DNA of 64,000 nucleotides from Tessaracoccus aquimaris (GCF_001997345.1 NZ_CP019606.1:1-64000); one strand, 5' to 3'. Counted from the stretch's first letter, positions 19,023 through 30,247 are shown. The notes: generated by a model from the letters alone, not told the origin. A program made the numbers and translations.

Positions 19023-20426
19023 ATGCAGCATTTCGACCTTGCCGTGATTGGCTCCGGCTCCGGAAACTCGCTGATCGATGAACGGTTCTCGGACTGGAAC
19101 GTGGCGCTGATCGAACGCGACCCCGTCTTTGGCGGCACCTGCCTGAACCGTGGCTGCATCCCCACCAAGATGTTCGTGATCCCCGCCGACCTCGCCGCCA
19201 GCCCGGCGGAGGCCAAGCGGCTCGGCGTCGACCTGCGCAGGGAGGGCTCCGACTGGCGCGCGATCCGCGACCGGATCTTCGGCCGCATCGACGCCGTCTC
19301 CGCGGGAGGCCTCGACTGGCGGGAGCGCTCCGAGAACGTCACCGTCTTCCACGGCGAGGCCTCGTTCACCGGGCCGAAGACGCTGAAGATCGGCGACGAT
19401 GAGATCAGCGCCGACCAGATCGTGATCGCCACCGGCTCCCGCCCCCGACGGCTCGACCTGCCCGGCCTCGACGAGGTTGCCGACCTCGTCTACACCTCCG
19501 ACGACATCATGCGCATCGACAAGCGCCCGCAACGGCTCGTGATCGTCGGAGGCGGCTACATCGCCGCCGAGTTCGCGCACATCTTCGGCGGCCTCGGCAC
19601 CGACGTGACGCTGATCAACCGCTCCGACCGGCTGCTGCGCTCCTACGACCGTGAGGTCGCCGACCAGTTCCAGCACCTGCTCTCACAGAAGGTGAAGCTG
19701 CGCCTCAACCAGGCCCTCTCCTCGGTCGAGAGGGAGGGCGACGGCATCGTCGTGGTGACCACCGACCGCAACGGCATCGAGTACGAGTACTTCGCAGACG
19801 GCCTGCTGCTCGCGATCGGGCGGGACCGCAACTCCGACGCGCTCAACCTCGCTGCGGCGGGCATCGAGACCCGCAGCGCGGGCCAGATCCGCGTCGACGC
19901 GGAGCACCGGACGAGCGCCCCCGGCGTCTGGGCGATGGGGGACGTGTCCTCCGACCACCTGCTCAAGCACGTCGCGAACGCCGAGACCCGCACGGTGCAG
20001 CACAACCTGCTGCATCCCGATGACCTCCAGGAGACGGACTACCGCTACGTGCCGCACGCCGTGTTCAGCAGCCCCCAGGTCGCCGCGGTCGGTGCCACCG
20101 AGGAACAGTTGCGCCAGTGGGGTGTTCCGTACGTCGTGGCGACCCAGCGCTACGCCGACGTCGCCTACGGGTGGGCGCTCGAGGACGAGGGCCACTTCGT
20201 CAAGCTGCTCGCCGACCCCAGTTCGTGGCACCTGCTCGGTGCCCACATCATCGGCCCGCAGGCCTCAACGCTGATCCAGCCGCTGATCCAGGCCATGAGC
20301 TTCGGGCAGCGCGTCCCTGACCTCGCCCGGGGCCAGTACTGGATCCATCCGGCGCTGCCGGAGGTCGTCGAGAACGCCCTCCTCGGCCTGCTCGCCGCGC
20401 ACCAGCCTGCCGAGCTGGGAAAGTGA
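19023..20426 (+). CDS. mtr: Mycothione reductase
   Basis: The 467-residue FAD- and NADPH-dependent disulfide reductase regenerates mycothiol from its disulfide. It has the N-terminal FAD motif AVIGSGSGNSLID, the redox-active GGTCLNRGCIPTKMFV, the NAD(P) motif IVGGGYIAAEFAH, and the C-terminal dimer-interface motif WIHPALPEVVENAL carrying the active His-Glu pair. The GSGSGN variant of the first glycine motif is typical of mycothione reductases rather than lipoamide dehydrogenases. Start ATG 19023 follows CACAAT by 6 bases. It overlaps nagZ by 4 bases. Confidence 0.95.
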   Translation: MQHFDLAVIGSGSGNSLIDERFSDWNVALIERDPVFGGTCLNRGCIPTKMFVIPADLAASPAEAKRLGVDLRREGSDWRAIRDRIFGRIDAVSAGGLDWRERSENVTVFHGEASFTGPKTLKIGDDEISADQIVIATGSRPRRLDLPGLDEVADLVYTSDDIMRIDKRPQRLVIVGGGYIAAEFAHIFGGLGTDVTLINRSDRLLRSYDREVADQFQHLLSQKVKLRLNQALSSVEREGDGIVVVTTDRNGIEYEYFADGLLLAIGRDRNSDALNLAAAGIETRSAGQIRVDAEHRTSAPGVWAMGDVSSDHLLKHVANAETRTVQHNLLHPDDLQETDYRYVPHAVFSSPQVAAVGATEEQLRQWGVPYVVATQRYADVAYGWALEDEGHFVKLLADPSSWHLLGAHIIGPQASTLIQPLIQAMSFGQRVPDLARGQYWIHPALPEVVENALLGLLAAHQPAELGK

Positions 20427-21639
20427 ACGCCCGCTTCGGCGTGGCGGCCCTCGCGGCCGCCGCGGTCCTCGCGGGGTGCGCGCCGCAACTGCCCGTCTCC
20501 GACTCCCGGATCCATGCCGGTGGGACCGGCGCGTCGACCCCGACGGTGAAGCCGACCGCATCGGGCTCGCCGACGCCCGAGCCGTCGGCGACCCCTTCAC
20601 CCGCGCGGGCCTGCCTTGCCTTCGCCGAGTCGCTGACGGTGCAGGAACAGGCAGGCCAGTTGTACATGGTCGGGGTGTCGACAAGCGGCCTCGACGAGAC
20701 GACCCGCGCCGCCATCCGCGACAACGCGCTTGGCTCGGTCGTGCTGCTCGGCAACACCACCTCCGGCTCCGAGGCGATCCGCCTCCTGACGGCCGAACTC
20801 GGCAGCGTCGGGACGGCGCGGCTACCGATCCTGGTCTCCGTCGACCAGGAGGGAGGCACCGTGCAGCGCCTCCAGGGCGAGGGATTCACCAGGATGCCGT
20901 CGGCGCGGGAGCAGGGCCAGTTGCCGCCCGGCCAACTGACCACCGACGCGACGACGTGGGGCAAGGAGTTGCTCGCCGCTGGGGTGCTGTACAACCTGGC
21001 CCCCGTCGGGGACGTCGTGCCCGAGGATCGCAGGAACACCAACGCGCCCGTCGGTAAGTTGAAGCGCGACTTCGGAAGCGACCCCGATCAGGTCGGCGCG
21101 AAGGCGCAGGAGTTCATCGACGGCATGCATGAGGCGGGCGTGCTGACCGCCGTGAAGCACTTCCCGGGGCTCGGCCAGGTCGAGACGAACACCGACTTCG
21201 GCGCCGCCGAGGACACCGTGACGTCGGCGACCAGCCCCGAACTCGAGTCGTTCCGGATGGCCATCGACGGCGGCGTCGACTCCGTGATGGTGTCCTCGGC
21301 CGTGTACGCCAAGATCGACCCGTCAACCGAGGGCATGTTCAGCAAAAAGATCGTCACCGACCTGCTCCGCGGCGACTTCGGCTATGACGGGGTCGTCATC
21401 TCAGACGACCTGGGCGCCGCGAAGTCCGTCGAGGACGTCGCCCCTGCCGAGCGCGGGACCAAGTTCATCCAGGCGGGGGAGACCTCGCCATCAACGCGGA
21501 CCCCAACCTGATGGGCGAGATGGTTCAGGCGACGGTCGCGCTGGCTGGCACCGACGAGGCGTTCGCCGCGCGGGTCACCGAGTCGGCCGCGAGGGTGCTC
21601 GCTCTCAAGGAGAAGGCGGGCCTGCTCTCCTGCGGCTGA
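20423..21639 (+). pseudogene. nagZ: Beta-N-acetylhexosaminidase (NagZ-like, GH3) with apparent single-base frameshift
   Basis: The frame encodes a secreted lipoprotein (lipobox LAGC) with a GH3 barrel: ILVSVDQEGGTVQRL, VLTAVKHFPGLGQV with the KHFPG motif, and VVISDDLGAA. It would remove GlcNAc from peptidoglycan-derived material. Translation leaves frame at the G-run 21475-21479 and stops at 21511. Adding one G restores 405 residues ending DLAINADPNLMGEMVQ and VLALKEKAGLLSCG at 21639. The rest is intact, so a sequencing error is likelier than a real mutation. Confidence 0.85.
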
Positions 21640-21656
21640 GCCGGCCGAGTTGCTCG

Positions 21657-22100
21657 CTACGCGTCGGTGAGGAGCACCCTGGTGTCCCAGGAGGTGCTGT
21701 CCACCTGAAGTTCGATGGGGCCGTTGACCCCCGTCACTGTCACGGGCACGATGCTGCCCATCCGCTCACCGTAGGAGATGGGGAGGTCCGCCGTCGTCGC
21801 CGGGTTGCCGAGCGCCGTGCGGTAGGTGTCGACCAGGTCGGACAGGTCGTGGTCGCTGATCTTGTTGCGCCCCGCGCTGCACACCTTGGCCGTGTCTCCC
21901 GTGACGACGCCGTCGAGGAAGGTGCGGGTCGCGTCCTCGACGCTGCGCGGACCCCAGGGGAGCCCGTTGCACGCCCCCTCGGCCTTCGGCTGCCACCACT
22001 GCGTGTAGAAGCCTGCCCCGAGCAGCGCGACGACAAGGAAGCAGACCGCGACGATGAGGCGCGTGCGGATGCGGGATCGTGCGACGGTGGGCTGGCTCAT
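21657..22100 (-). CDS. Small single-pass membrane protein, function unknown
   Basis: The 147-residue protein has one N-terminal membrane helix (TRLIVAVCFLVVALLGAGFY, about 14-33) and an extracytoplasmic domain with two cysteines. SVEDATRTFLDGVVTGD, followed by a stretch of mixed beta strands, resembles the NTF2-like fold of secreted actinobacterial proteins. TAGCGT at 22107-22112 precedes the ATG by 6 bases, so it is probably leaderless. No family is recognised with confidence. Confidence 0.7.
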   Translation of the reverse strand: MSQPTVARSRIRTRLIVAVCFLVVALLGAGFYTQWWQPKAEGACNGLPWGPRSVEDATRTFLDGVVTGDTAKVCSAGRNKISDHDLSDLVDTYRTALGNPATTADLPISYGERMGSIVPVTVTGVNGPIELQVDSTSWDTRVLLTDA

Positions 22101-22151
22101 GGCGACACGCTACGTCAGGACCGGTGCAAGGCCGCTGGCGGGGATGCGAAA

Positions 22152-22183
22152 GGGCCCGGCGACGCCGAAGCGAAGCCGGGCCC
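22152..22183 (-). terminator. Terminator after pstB
   Basis: GGGCCCGGC at 22152-22160 pairs with GCCGGGCCC at 22175-22183. It lies 16 bases beyond the pstB stop on the minus strand and would end the pst transcript. Confidence 0.7.
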
Positions 22184-22198
22184 AGACGGAGGCGGGGA

Positions 22199-22978
22199 TC
22201 AGCCGAAGCGGCCGGTGATGTAGTCCTCCGTGGCCTTCTGATCCGGGTTGTGGAAGATCTTCTCGGTCGAGCCGATCTCGATCAGTTCGCCCGGCTTGCC
22301 GTGTTCCTTCAGGTTGAAGAACGCCGTCTGGTCGGAGACGCGCGCGGCCTGCTGCATGTTGTGCGTCACGATGACGACGGTGTAGGTCTCCTTGAGGTCC
22401 TTGATCAGGTCCTCGATGGCGAGCGTCGAGATCGGGTCGAGGGCCGAGCATGGCTCGTCCATCAGCAGCACGTCCGGCGCGACCGCGATGGCGCGGGCGA
22501 TGCACAGACGCTGCTGCTGGCCGCCCGAGAGGCCGGAGCCGGGACGCTCAAGGCGGTCCTTGACCTCGTTCCACAGGTTCGCGCCGCGCAGCGACTTCTC
22601 GACGATCTCGTCGGCCTGGCCGCGGGAGAGGCGCTTGTTGTTGAGGCGGACGCCCGCGAGCACGTTCTCCTTGATGCTCATGGTGGGGAACGGGTTGGGC
22701 CGCTGGAACACCATGCCGACCTGGCGGCGCACCCGGACCGGGTCGACGGCCGGGTCGTACAGGTCGACGCCGTCGAGCAGCACGCTTCCCTCGCAGTAGG
22801 CGCCGGGGATGACCTCGTGCATGCGGTTCAGGGACCGCAGCACGGTCGACTTGCCGCAGCCCGACGAGCCGATGAACGCCGTCACCGAGCGGGGCTCGAT
22901 CACCATGTTGACGTCCTTGACGGCGTGGAACTTGCCGTAGAAGATGTTGAGATCCTGGATCTCGATGCGCTTGGACAT
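22199..22978 (-). CDS. pstB: Phosphate ABC transporter ATP-binding protein PstB
   Basis: The 259-residue ATPase powers high-affinity phosphate import. It has Walker [10 protein letters not shown] near residue 33, the ABC signature [16 protein letters not shown], Walker [13 protein letters not shown] and the switch His in [27 protein letters not shown] near the end is typical of PstB. AAGGAA precedes the ATG. It is the last gene of pstSCAB and is followed by a terminator. Confidence 0.97.
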   Translation of the reverse strand: MSKRIEIQDLNIFYGKFHAVKDVNMVIEPRSVTAFIGSSGCGKSTVLRSLNRMHEVIPGAYCEGSVLLDGVDLYDPAVDPVRVRRQVGMVFQRPNPFPTMSIKENVLAGVRLNNKRLSRGQADEIVEKSLRGANLWNEVKDRLERPGSGLSGGQQQRLCIARAIAVAPDVLLMDEPCSALDPISTLAIEDLIKDLKETYTVVIVTHNMQQAARVSDQTAFFNLKEHGKPGELIEIGSTEKIFHNPDQKATEDYITGRFG

Positions 22979-23004
22979 GTGTGGTGGTGTTCCTTCTGCT
23001 TCGG

Positions 23005-24075
23005 TCAGCGACCGGCCTTGGGGGCGAACTTCCAGGCGATCAGACGCCCGATCAGGTTCAGTCCCATGACAATGATGATCAGCGTGAGCGCACCCGTCCA
23101 GGCGCGGTCGATGTACGGGGTGGGGTCGGCGCCCGGGGTCGTGTACTCGTAGTAGACGAACACCGGAAGCGTGGCCATCGGGTTCTTGAACGGGTCCATG
23201 TTCATCGACGCCGTGATGGCGGCGGTGACCAGCAGCGGGGCCGTCTCGCCGATGACGCGGGCGATGCCGAGCACCACGCCGGTCACGATGCCGGCGATGG
23301 ACGTCGGGAGCACGACCTTGCCGATGGTGCGGTACTTGGGGACGCCGAGCGCGTAGGACGCCTCGCGCAGTTCGTTGGGAACCAGGCGCAGCATCTCCTC
23401 CGTTGAGCGGACCACGGTGGGGATCATCAGCACCGACAGGGCGCAGGCGCCGGAGAAGCCGTTGTTGGTGCCTGGCCCGAGGATCAGCGAGAAGATCGTG
23501 TAGGCGAACAGGCCCGCGACGATGGACGGGATGCCCGTCATCACGTCGACGAAGAACCGGATGGCGCGACCGAGGTGGCCCTTGTTGGAGTACTCGACCA
23601 GGTAGATCGCCGTCAGGATCCCGATCGGGACCGAGATCAGGGTTGCGAGGCCCGTGATGATCAGCGTGCCCCAGATCGCGTGCACCGCGCCGCCGCCGTC
23701 GCCGACGACGTTGCGCATCGACGAGTTGAAGAACAGCACGTCGAAGCGGGCCATGCCCTTCGAGACGGTGCCCCAGATGACGGACACCAGCGGGAACAGG
23801 GCGAGGATGAAGAAGCCGGTGACGACGTTGCGGGCCAGTCGGTCCTTCGCCTTGCGTGGCCCCTCGACGGAGGCGGACAGCGCGTAGTTGGAGACGAAGT
23901 AGATCAGGGCACCCAGGAACACGCCGCCGACCGGGTTGGCGGCGCCGAGGATCGCGAGCACGCCGAACGCGACCGCCAACGAGGCGACGACCATCGACAG
24001 CGACGTGTACTTGGGAAGCTGGGCGGACGTCAGGATGTTCTTGGACTTCGGCGGAGCTGAGATCGTGCCGTGCAT
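23005..24075 (-). CDS. pstA: Phosphate ABC transporter permease PstA
   Basis: The 356-residue membrane protein has six core helices of the MetI-like permease fold plus an N-terminal extension with two more hydrophobic segments (about 28-65). The EAA-type loop that docks on PstB reads [17 protein letters not shown], and the family motif [15 protein letters not shown] is present. It is about 60 residues longer than E. coli PstA because of the N-terminal part. The ATG overlaps the pstC stop by one base. Confidence 0.96.
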   Translation of the reverse strand: MHGTISAPPKSKNILTSAQLPKYTSLSMVVASLAVAFGVLAILGAANPVGGVFLGALIYFVSNYALSASVEGPRKAKDRLARNVVTGFFILALFPLVSVIWGTVSKGMARFDVLFFNSSMRNVVGDGGGAVHAIWGTLIITGLATLISVPIGILTAIYLVEYSNKGHLGRAIRFFVDVMTGIPSIVAGLFAYTIFSLILGPGTNNGFSGACALSVLMIPTVVRSTEEMLRLVPNELREASYALGVPKYRTIGKVVLPTSIAGIVTGVVLGIARVIGETAPLLVTAAITASMNMDPFKNPMATLPVFVYYEYTTPGADPTPYIDRAWTGALTLIIIVMGLNLIGRLIAWKFAPKAGR

Positions 24076-25055
24076 CAGTTGGCTCCAGAGAACTCGGCGC
24101 GGCGTGCGACGATCGCGCGGGCTGCCATGTTGACGATGAGGGTGATCACGAACAGGATCAGGCCGGAGGCGATCAACTGGTTCACGCCGAGCCCGTAGGC
24201 CTCAGGGAACTTCAGCGCGATGTTCGCGGCGATCGAATTCGGGTTCGACGAGGTGAGCAGTTCCAGGTGGAAGCCGTCACCGGGGGAGAGCACCATCGCG
24301 ACCGCCATCGTCTCGCCGAGCGCGCGGCCGAGGCCGAGCATGCAGGCGCTGACGATGCCTGGGGTGCCGAAGGGGAGCACCGCCTGGCGGATCATCTCCC
24401 AGCGCGTCGCGCCGAGGGCCAGCGACGCCTCCTCGTGCAACCGGGGCGTCTGGAGGAACACCTCGCGGCTGACGGCGGTGATGATGGGCAGCACCATGAC
24501 GGCGAGCACCAGGGCCGCGGTCAGGATGGTGCGACCGGTGCCGGAGGCCTGGCCGCCGAAGAACCAGCCGAGGACGGGCACGGTCCCGAAGGTCTTGTTG
24601 AGCCACACGAACGCGGGCTGCACCATGGGTGCCAGCACGTTGATGCCCCACAGGCCGAACACGACCGAGGGGACGGCGGCGAGCAGGTCGATGACGTACC
24701 CGAGGCTCTGGGCGAGCTTGCGCGGCGCGTAGTGGGAGATGAACAACGCCACGCCCACCGCGACCGGGACCGCGAAGAGCATGGCGAGGGCCGCGGCCCA
24801 GATGGTGCCGAGCGCGTAGGGGACCACCCAGGACCAGAACGGGCCGTAGGGCAGGTCCTCGGGCTTCGAGGTGAGCGCGGGGACGGACAGGCCGACCAGG
24901 AAGGTCGCCACGGCCGCGAGGATGAGCAGGATGCCGGTGCCGGACCCGGTCGCGACGCCCTTGAAGAGGGAGTCGCCGAATCGACGGCGGTCGCGCATCA
25001 GCTCAGCCGGTGCTTCGGCCGGCGCTGGTTCACGCTCCGTGGTGTCGGTGGTCAT
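24075..25055 (-). CDS. pstC: Phosphate ABC transporter permease PstC
   Basis: The 326-residue permease pairs with PstA to form the phosphate channel. It shows [14 protein letters not shown], the EAA loop [17 protein letters not shown] and the [14 protein letters not shown] segment characteristic of PstC. The N-terminal 25 residues are a hydrophilic Pro/Ala-rich tail. It begins after a strong hairpin that separates it from pstS. Confidence 0.96.
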   Translation of the reverse strand: MTTDTTEREPAPAEAPAELMRDRRRFGDSLFKGVATGSGTGILLILAAVATFLVGLSVPALTSKPEDLPYGPFWSWVVPYALGTIWAAALAMLFAVPVAVGVALFISHYAPRKLAQSLGYVIDLLAAVPSVVFGLWGINVLAPMVQPAFVWLNKTFGTVPVLGWFFGGQASGTGRTILTAALVLAVMVLPIITAVSREVFLQTPRLHEEASLALGATRWEMIRQAVLPFGTPGIVSACMLGLGRALGETMAVAMVLSPGDGFHLELLTSSNPNSIAANIALKFPEAYGLGVNQLIASGLILFVITLIVNMAARAIVARRAEFSGAN

Positions 25056-25096
25056 GAGTTCTCCTGGTGAGGTGGAAACAGGCCCGGCTCCCGAAG

Positions 25097-25132
25097 GCGG
25101 CGACGCGTCCGTGGGGGTGGACGCGTCGCCGC
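25097..25132 (-). terminator. pstS-pstC intergenic hairpin
   Basis: GCGGCGACGCGTCC at 25097-25110 pairs perfectly (14 bp) with GGACGCGTCGCCGC at 25119-25132. Placed between pstS and pstC, it probably terminates part of the transcripts or protects the pstS mRNA, so that the binding protein is made in excess over the membrane subunits. Confidence 0.7.
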
Positions 25133-25150
25133 GGCTTCAGGAGCCCGAGA

Positions 25151-26260
25151 TCACTTGATCGTGGCGATCGCGGCCGTGACCTTCTCGCGGAGCGTAGCCG
25201 AAAGCGGGGCGGAGCCAGCGGAATCGGCGGCGGCCTTCTGGCCCTCCTCCGAGGCGACGTAGCTCAGGTAGGCCTTCACCAGGGCGCCCTTGGCGGGGTC
25301 CTTGTACTCGGCGCAGGCGATCCCGTAGGAGACCAGGACGATCGGGTAGCCCTCGGCCTTGCGGTCGAGCTTCACGGCGATGTCGTTGGCCTCGCGGCCC
25401 TCCTCCAGCGGGGAGTTCTCGACGGCGGCCGCTGCGGCCTCCTCCGACGGCGCCTCGAACTTGCCCTCGGGGCCGATCTTGGCGATGCTCGCCTGGCCGG
25501 CCTGCGACGCGTCGGCGTAGCCGATGGTGCCCTGGCCGCCGGTGACGGCGGCGACGACACCGGAGGTGCCCTTGGCGGCCTCGCCGCCCTTGACCGGCCA
25601 TTCGCCGCTCGCGCCGTCGGTCCACACGCCCTCAGCGGCGACGTGCAGGTAGTCGGTGAAGTTCTCGGTGGTGCCCGACTCGTCGGAGCGGTGCACGGCG
25701 GTGATCGCCTGGTCCGGGAAGGTGACGCCCTGGTTGAGGGCGGCGATGGCCGGGTCGTTCCAGTTCTTGATGTCGCCGCGGAAGATCTTGGCGAGCACAT
25801 CGGGGGTGAGGTTCAGCTCGGTGACGCCGTCGAGCTTGAAGATGATGGCGATCGGGGAGATGTAGATCGGCACGTCGATCGCGCTCGACTCGGCGGCGCA
25901 GCCCTGGAAGGCGCCCGCCTTGTTCTCGTCGACCTTCAGCGCGCGGTCGGAGCCGGCGAAGTCGGCGCCGCCACCCATGAAGGCCTCGCGGCCAGCGCCG
26001 GAGCCGTCGGGCGAGTAGTTGATGGTGACGCCGGTGTTGGCCGTCTGGAACTGGGCGATCCAGGTCTCCTGGGCGACCTTGGCCGACGACGCGCCCTTGC
26101 CGGACAGCGTCCCCTCGAGGGTGGCGGCCGGCGCGTCCGAGGACGAGGAGGTCGAGGTCTCGGGCTTGGTCTCCGGCGTGGTGGGAACCTCGTTGGCTGC
26201 GCAGGCTGACAGCAGCAGCGCGGCGGAGATCCCGAGGGCGGCGGTGAGACGAATCTTCAT
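25151..26260 (-). CDS. pstS: Phosphate ABC transporter substrate-binding lipoprotein PstS
   Basis: The 369-residue lipoprotein captures phosphate outside the cell. It has a signal peptide ending in the lipobox LSAC, a short Ser/Thr linker, then LSGKGASSAKVAQETW and NYSPDGSGAGREAFMGG, which match the phosphate-binding loops of PstS. AVHRSDESGTTENFTDYL is the second ligand loop. GGAAGG precedes the ATG by about 11 bases. A PHO-box-like repeat lies about 115 bases upstream. Confidence 0.97.
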   Translation of the reverse strand: MKIRLTAALGISAALLLSACAANEVPTTPETKPETSTSSSSDAPAATLEGTLSGKGASSAKVAQETWIAQFQTANTGVTINYSPDGSGAGREAFMGGGADFAGSDRALKVDENKAGAFQGCAAESSAIDVPIYISPIAIIFKLDGVTELNLTPDVLAKIFRGDIKNWNDPAIAALNQGVTFPDQAITAVHRSDESGTTENFTDYLHVAAEGVWTDGASGEWPVKGGEAAKGTSGVVAAVTGGQGTIGYADASQAGQASIAKIGPEGKFEAPSEEAAAAAVENSPLEEGREANDIAVKLDRKAEGYPIVLVSYGIACAEYKDPAKGALVKAYLSYVASEEGQKAAADSAGSAPLSATLREKVTAAIATIK

Positions 26261-26373
26261 TCGGGGGTGTACCTTCCGAAAGGCGTGAACTCGAATCCCA
26301 GTCGGGATCCGGGCCGGGGTACCGGCTTCGTCTCGGACGCTATGCCCGCAAAGTAACGCGATCTGGCCGCTTC

Positions 26374-26391
26374 GGTTAACAGCAGATGAAC
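26374..26391 (-). promoter_or_regulatory. PHO-box-like direct repeat upstream of pstS
   Basis: On the minus strand the sequence is GTTCATC, four bases, then GTTAACC. This 11-base periodic direct repeat fits the actinobacterial PhoP box built on GTTCACC units. TTACTT, a possible -10 box, starts 17 bases after the second unit (26351-26356). Phosphate starvation would then induce pstSCAB through PhoP. The regulator itself is not in this window. Confidence 0.6.
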
Positions 26392-26439
26392 GACGAGCGA
26401 GCGTTCGGCCCTCACGGTGAGTCGTGCGGTAAGCGGGGC

Positions 26440-27312
26440 TCAGGCGGTGGGTTTGTGCACCTCGACGGCGACCCTGTTGCCCTCCGCGTCGCGGTGGATG
26501 ACGATGGCCTCGCCGACCACCATCGGGCGCGGCTCCAGCCCGAGGCCCTCGAACATCGACGGCAGCACCGGCCGGTGCCCGCAGATGGCCGTCGGCACCG
26601 TGATGTCCTGCAGCAGGTTGGCGGTGTAGCGCCGCACGTCCTTGGGTCGCACGGTGCCCTGCTCCTCCGTCAGCACGTCCTCGCGGGCGATCTCCAAGCC
26701 GGCCTTCTCCGCGTACGGGGTGAGGGTCTGCACGCAGCGGGTCGAGGAGGACGACACCAGCGACTCGACGCCGTAGGCGCTCAGCAACTGCGTCAGGACC
26801 TCCGACTGGCGCCTGCCGCGGGCCGTGAGCCTTCGCTCCTGGTCGGGGCCGCTCCAGTCCTTGCGGAGCATCGCCTTTCCGTGCCGCACCAGGACCAGCG
26901 GGATGGTGGGCGGCTTCAACAGCGCGGCGGAGAGCACGCGCCGCTCGTCTGCGTAGGTGAGCCTGCGCATCGCCTTGTCGATCGTCATCCAGCGGACCTT
27001 GTCGACCTCGTGGTTCGGCTCGAAGGTCCGCTCCTCGACGACGGCGGCGCGCCAGTACTCGACCTTCTTCGGGCCCTTTGACACGTTGTAGCGCATCGAC
27101 GGCAGCCGCAGGCCCAGCCGCACCACGTGGCCGGTCTCCTCCAGCACCTCGCGGATCGCGGTGTGGGGCGGGAGTTCGTCGACCTTGCCCTTGCCCTTGG
27201 GGAGCGACCAGTCGTCGTAGCGCTGCCGGTGGATCGTGAGGACCTCGAGGTCGTCCTCGCCGCCGCGCAGCACTACTGCGCCAGCGGCGCGGATCTTGAT
27301 GCTCTTGCTCAT
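26440..27312 (-). CDS. MutT1-type Nudix hydrolase fused to a histidine phosphatase
   Basis: The 290-residue protein joins a Nudix domain (about 8-135) to a histidine phosphatase domain (about 145-290). The Nudix box follows GX5EX7REUXEEXGU, with REVLEETG as its end. The second domain has [10 protein letters not shown] and the second His in [11 protein letters not shown]. Mycobacterial MutT1 of this design hydrolyses diadenosine polyphosphates and 8-oxo-dGTP. It overlaps the ppk stop by 4 bases, which ties it to nucleotide and polyphosphate metabolism. Confidence 0.9.
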   Translation of the reverse strand: MSKSIKIRAAGAVVLRGGEDDLEVLTIHRQRYDDWSLPKGKGKVDELPPHTAIREVLEETGHVVRLGLRLPSMRYNVSKGPKKVEYWRAAVVEERTFEPNHEVDKVRWMTIDKAMRRLTYADERRVLSAALLKPPTIPLVLVRHGKAMLRKDWSGPDQERRLTARGRRQSEVLTQLLSAYGVESLVSSSSTRCVQTLTPYAEKAGLEIAREDVLTEEQGTVRPKDVRRYTANLLQDITVPTAICGHRPVLPSMFEGLGLEPRPMVVGEAIVIHRDAEGNRVAVEVHKPTA

Positions 27313-29393
27313 CGTGAGGATCGCCGGGCCGCGGTCTGCTGAATGAGGCTCTCCTGCAGGTCGGTGAGCGGGTTGCCTTCGCCGTCGGTGGTGTGGGCCG
27401 ACCACTTGGAGTCGTTGAGTTCCCAGTGCACGGTGCCGGGGGAGAAGGCCTGTTCGAAGAGGTGCTCGATCTGTCGGATGTGGGCAGGGTTCGACAGGGA
27501 GACGATGGCCTCGACGCGGCGGTCGAGGTTGCGGTGCATCATGTCCGCGGAGCCGATCCCGACGATGGGCCTCCCGCCGCCCGCGAACCAGAACACGCGG
27601 GAGTGTTCCAGGAACCTGCCCAGGATGGAGCGGACCCGGATGTTCTCACTCAGGCCCGGCACGCCGGGGCGGATGGTGCAGGCGCCGCGGACCCACATGT
27701 CGACGGGCACGCCCGCCTGCGAGGCGCGGTACAGCGCGTCGATGATGGCCTCGTCGACGACGGAGTTGACCTTGATCTTGATGCCGGACGGGAGGCCGCG
27801 GCGGTGGTTGTCGATCTCGCCGTCGATGTAGGCGATCAGGCCCTTGCGGATGCCGTGCGGGGCGACGAGGAGGCGTCGGTAGTGGGTCTCCTGCGTCATG
27901 CCGGAGAGGTGGTTGAAAAGCCGCGCCACGTCGTCGGTGATGATCGGGTTGGACGTGAGCAGGCCCATGTCCTCATACATCCGCGCCGTCTTGGGGTTGT
28001 AGTTGCCCGTGCCGACGTGCGCGAAGCGACGCAGCCCGTCGCCCTCCTCCCGCACCACGAGCGACAGCTTGCAGTGCGTCTTCAGGCCGATCATGCCGTA
28101 GACGACGTGGACGCCGTCCTTCTCGAGTTTGCGCGCCCAGCCGATGTTGTTCTGCTCGTCGAAGCGGGCCTTGATCTCGACGATCGCGAGCACCTGCTTG
28201 CCCGCCTGCGCCGCCTCGATGAGGGCGTCGACGATGGGGGAGTCGCCCGAGGTGCGGTACAGCGTCTGCTTGATGGCGAGGACCGCAGGGTCGGCGGCGG
28301 CCTGTTCGATGAACCGCTGCACGGAGGTCGCGAACGAGTCGTATGGGTGCTGCACGAGCACGTCGTGCATCTTGAGCGCCTTGAACATGTCTGCGGGGCG
28401 GGCGCTCTCGACCTGCGCGAGGTCGGGGTGCGTGATCGGCAGGAAGTTCGGGTACTTCAGGTCCTCGCGCTTGGAGTCGCCGAGCGCGAACAGGCCGGTC
28501 AGGTCGAGCGGCGCAGGCAGCCTGAACACCTCGTTCTCGGTGACGTCTAGCTCGGCCATCAGCATGTCGAGCATCTCCTCGTCGATGCTCGACTCGACCT
28601 CGAGGCGGACGGGCGGGCGGCCGATCTTGCGGCGCAGGAGTTCCCGCTCGAGCGCGAACAGCAGGTTCTCGGCGTCGTCCTCCTCGACCTCGATGTCCTC
28701 GTTCCTGGTGACCCGGAAGGTCGTGTAGGACTGCACCTGCATGCCGGTGAAGAGCTGCCCGAGGTGTCGGGAGATGATCTCCTCGAGCGGGAGGTAGCGG
28801 CCCTCGGCGAGCTTCACGAGGCGCGAGAGCAGCGGCGGCACCTTGACGCGGGCGAACTGCTTCGCGCCGGTCGACGGGTTGCGCAGCAGGACGGCCAGCG
28901 AGAGCGACAGGCCGGAGATGTAGGGGAACGGGTGCGACGGGTCGACGGCAAGCGGCGTCAGCACCGGGAAGATCCGCTCGGCGAAGAACGCCCGCATCCG
29001 GTCCTTCTCGGCGGCGGTGAGCTGGTCCCAGCCGAGGATCTCGATGCCCTCCGCGGCGAGGCCGGGGCGCACGTCGTCCTGGAAGACGCGCGACTGTTCG
29101 GAGACCAGTTCGGCGACGCGCTCGAGGAGCTCGTTGTGAAGCTCTCCTGGCATCTTGCCCGCGGGAGTCGGGACGGCGACGCCCGCGGCGATGCGGCGCT
29201 TGAGGCCGGCCACCCGCACCATGAAGAACTCGTCGAGGTTCGAGGAGAAGATGGCCAGGAACTTGGCCCTCTCGATCAGCGGGACCCGTTCACCGTCGCG
29301 CGCCTGATCCAGCACCCGGTCGTTGAAGGCGAGCCACGACAACTCGCGGTCCAGATAGCGGTCCGCGGGGAGGGGGGTCGCGCTCACGGTCAT
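27309..29393 (-). CDS. ppk: Polyphosphate kinase
   Basis: The 694-residue PPK1 makes long polyphosphate chains from ATP reversibly. It has the N-terminal helical domain ([15 protein letters not shown]), the phosphorylated active-site His region [13 protein letters not shown], the second phospholipase D-like His region [21 protein letters not shown] and the C-terminal [12 protein letters not shown] segment. Length is normal. It is coupled by 4-base overlaps to mshD upstream and to the MutT1-type gene downstream, next to the phosphate transporter operon. Confidence 0.97.
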   Translation of the reverse strand: MTVSATPLPADRYLDRELSWLAFNDRVLDQARDGERVPLIERAKFLAIFSSNLDEFFMVRVAGLKRRIAAGVAVPTPAGKMPGELHNELLERVAELVSEQSRVFQDDVRPGLAAEGIEILGWDQLTAAEKDRMRAFFAERIFPVLTPLAVDPSHPFPYISGLSLSLAVLLRNPSTGAKQFARVKVPPLLSRLVKLAEGRYLPLEEIISRHLGQLFTGMQVQSYTTFRVTRNEDIEVEEDDAENLLFALERELLRRKIGRPPVRLEVESSIDEEMLDMLMAELDVTENEVFRLPAPLDLTGLFALGDSKREDLKYPNFLPITHPDLAQVESARPADMFKALKMHDVLVQHPYDSFATSVQRFIEQAAADPAVLAIKQTLYRTSGDSPIVDALIEAAQAGKQVLAIVEIKARFDEQNNIGWARKLEKDGVHVVYGMIGLKTHCKLSLVVREEGDGLRRFAHVGTGNYNPKTARMYEDMGLLTSNPIITDDVARLFNHLSGMTQETHYRRLLVAPHGIRKGLIAYIDGEIDNHRRGLPSGIKIKVNSVVDEAIIDALYRASQAGVPVDMWVRGACTIRPGVPGLSENIRVRSILGRFLEHSRVFWFAGGGRPIVGIGSADMMHRNLDRRVEAIVSLSNPAHIRQIEHLFEQAFSPGTVHWELNDSKWSAHTTDGEGNPLTDLQESLIQQTAARRSSR

Positions 29394-30247
29394 CCTCTCT
29401 TGGTCTGGAAGCTGGTGTCGACCTGTCCAATGTCGAAGCCTGCGTTGCGGTACATCCGCACGACGCGTTCCTGATCGGCCTCGACGTACAACTGCACCCG
29501 GTCGTGACCAGCGTAGGCCAGGTGGTCGAGGCCGCGCTGCAGCAGGACCCGCCCGAGGCCCTTGCCCTCGTGCTGGGGCGCCACGGCGATCACATAGACC
29601 TCGCCGAGGCCACCGCCGTGGCTCTTTGTCCAGTGGAAGCCGGCGACGCGGCCGTCGCGCTTGGCGACCAGCAGGCCCGCCGGGTCGAACCAGGGCTGGG
29701 CGGCGAGCTGGTCGAACTCGGCCACGGTGAGGCGACCCTGCTCCGGGTGGTGCGCGAAGGCCGCGGCGTTGACGGCGACGATGCCCTGCCGGTCGGCCGG
29801 ATCATAGGTCACGACGTCGTAGCCGTCGGCGTCCAGCGTCTCGCCGGACGGGGCGAGCGCGCGCTCCATCCGCAGCAGTTCCCGCACGGGGGACATTCCG
29901 ACCCGTGCCGCCAGCTCGCGGGAGCCGGGCAGCGTGCCGAAGGCCCAAGCCGTGAAGTCGGGATAGGCGGCGAGCGCCTCGGTGAGCAGTTGCGTCGCGA
30001 CACCGTCGCGGCGGTGCTCGGGATGCACCCCCACCTGCAGCGTGCCATCGCGCTCGTCGCACACGACGAAGCCGAACGGGTCGGCACGCCGCCCCATGAA
30101 GAAGAAGTCGGCCTCGCGGGTGCCGTCGATGCCGAGCGAGCCCGACTCGTTGATGGGCGAGATGCCGTCGTGGGCCTCGATCGCCGAGACCAGCCGACGC
30201 AGCGCATCCTGCATGGTCGGGGTCAGGGTGGACAGGTTAACCAGCAC
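29390..30247 (-). CDS. mshD: Mycothiol synthase MshD
   Basis: This 285-residue protein has two GNAT domains and transfers acetyl from acetyl-CoA to Cys-GlcN-inositol, the last step of mycothiol synthesis. The C-terminal active domain has [20 protein letters not shown], the acetyl-CoA loop, and [21 protein letters not shown]. The start is GTG 30247, chosen because GAGAGGG lies 6 bases upstream; the frame is open further but overlaps glnR. Mycothione reductase in the same window agrees with a working mycothiol system. Confidence 0.93.
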   Translation of the reverse strand: MLVNLSTLTPTMQDALRRLVSAIEAHDGISPINESGSLGIDGTREADFFFMGRRADPFGFVVCDERDGTLQVGVHPEHRRDGVATQLLTEALAAYPDFTAWAFGTLPGSRELAARVGMSPVRELLRMERALAPSGETLDADGYDVVTYDPADRQGIVAVNAAAFAHHPEQGRLTVAEFDQLAAQPWFDPAGLLVAKRDGRVAGFHWTKSHGGGLGEVYVIAVAPQHEGKGLGRVLLQRGLDHLAYAGHDRVQLYVEADQERVVRMYRNAGFDIGQVDTSFQTKRG

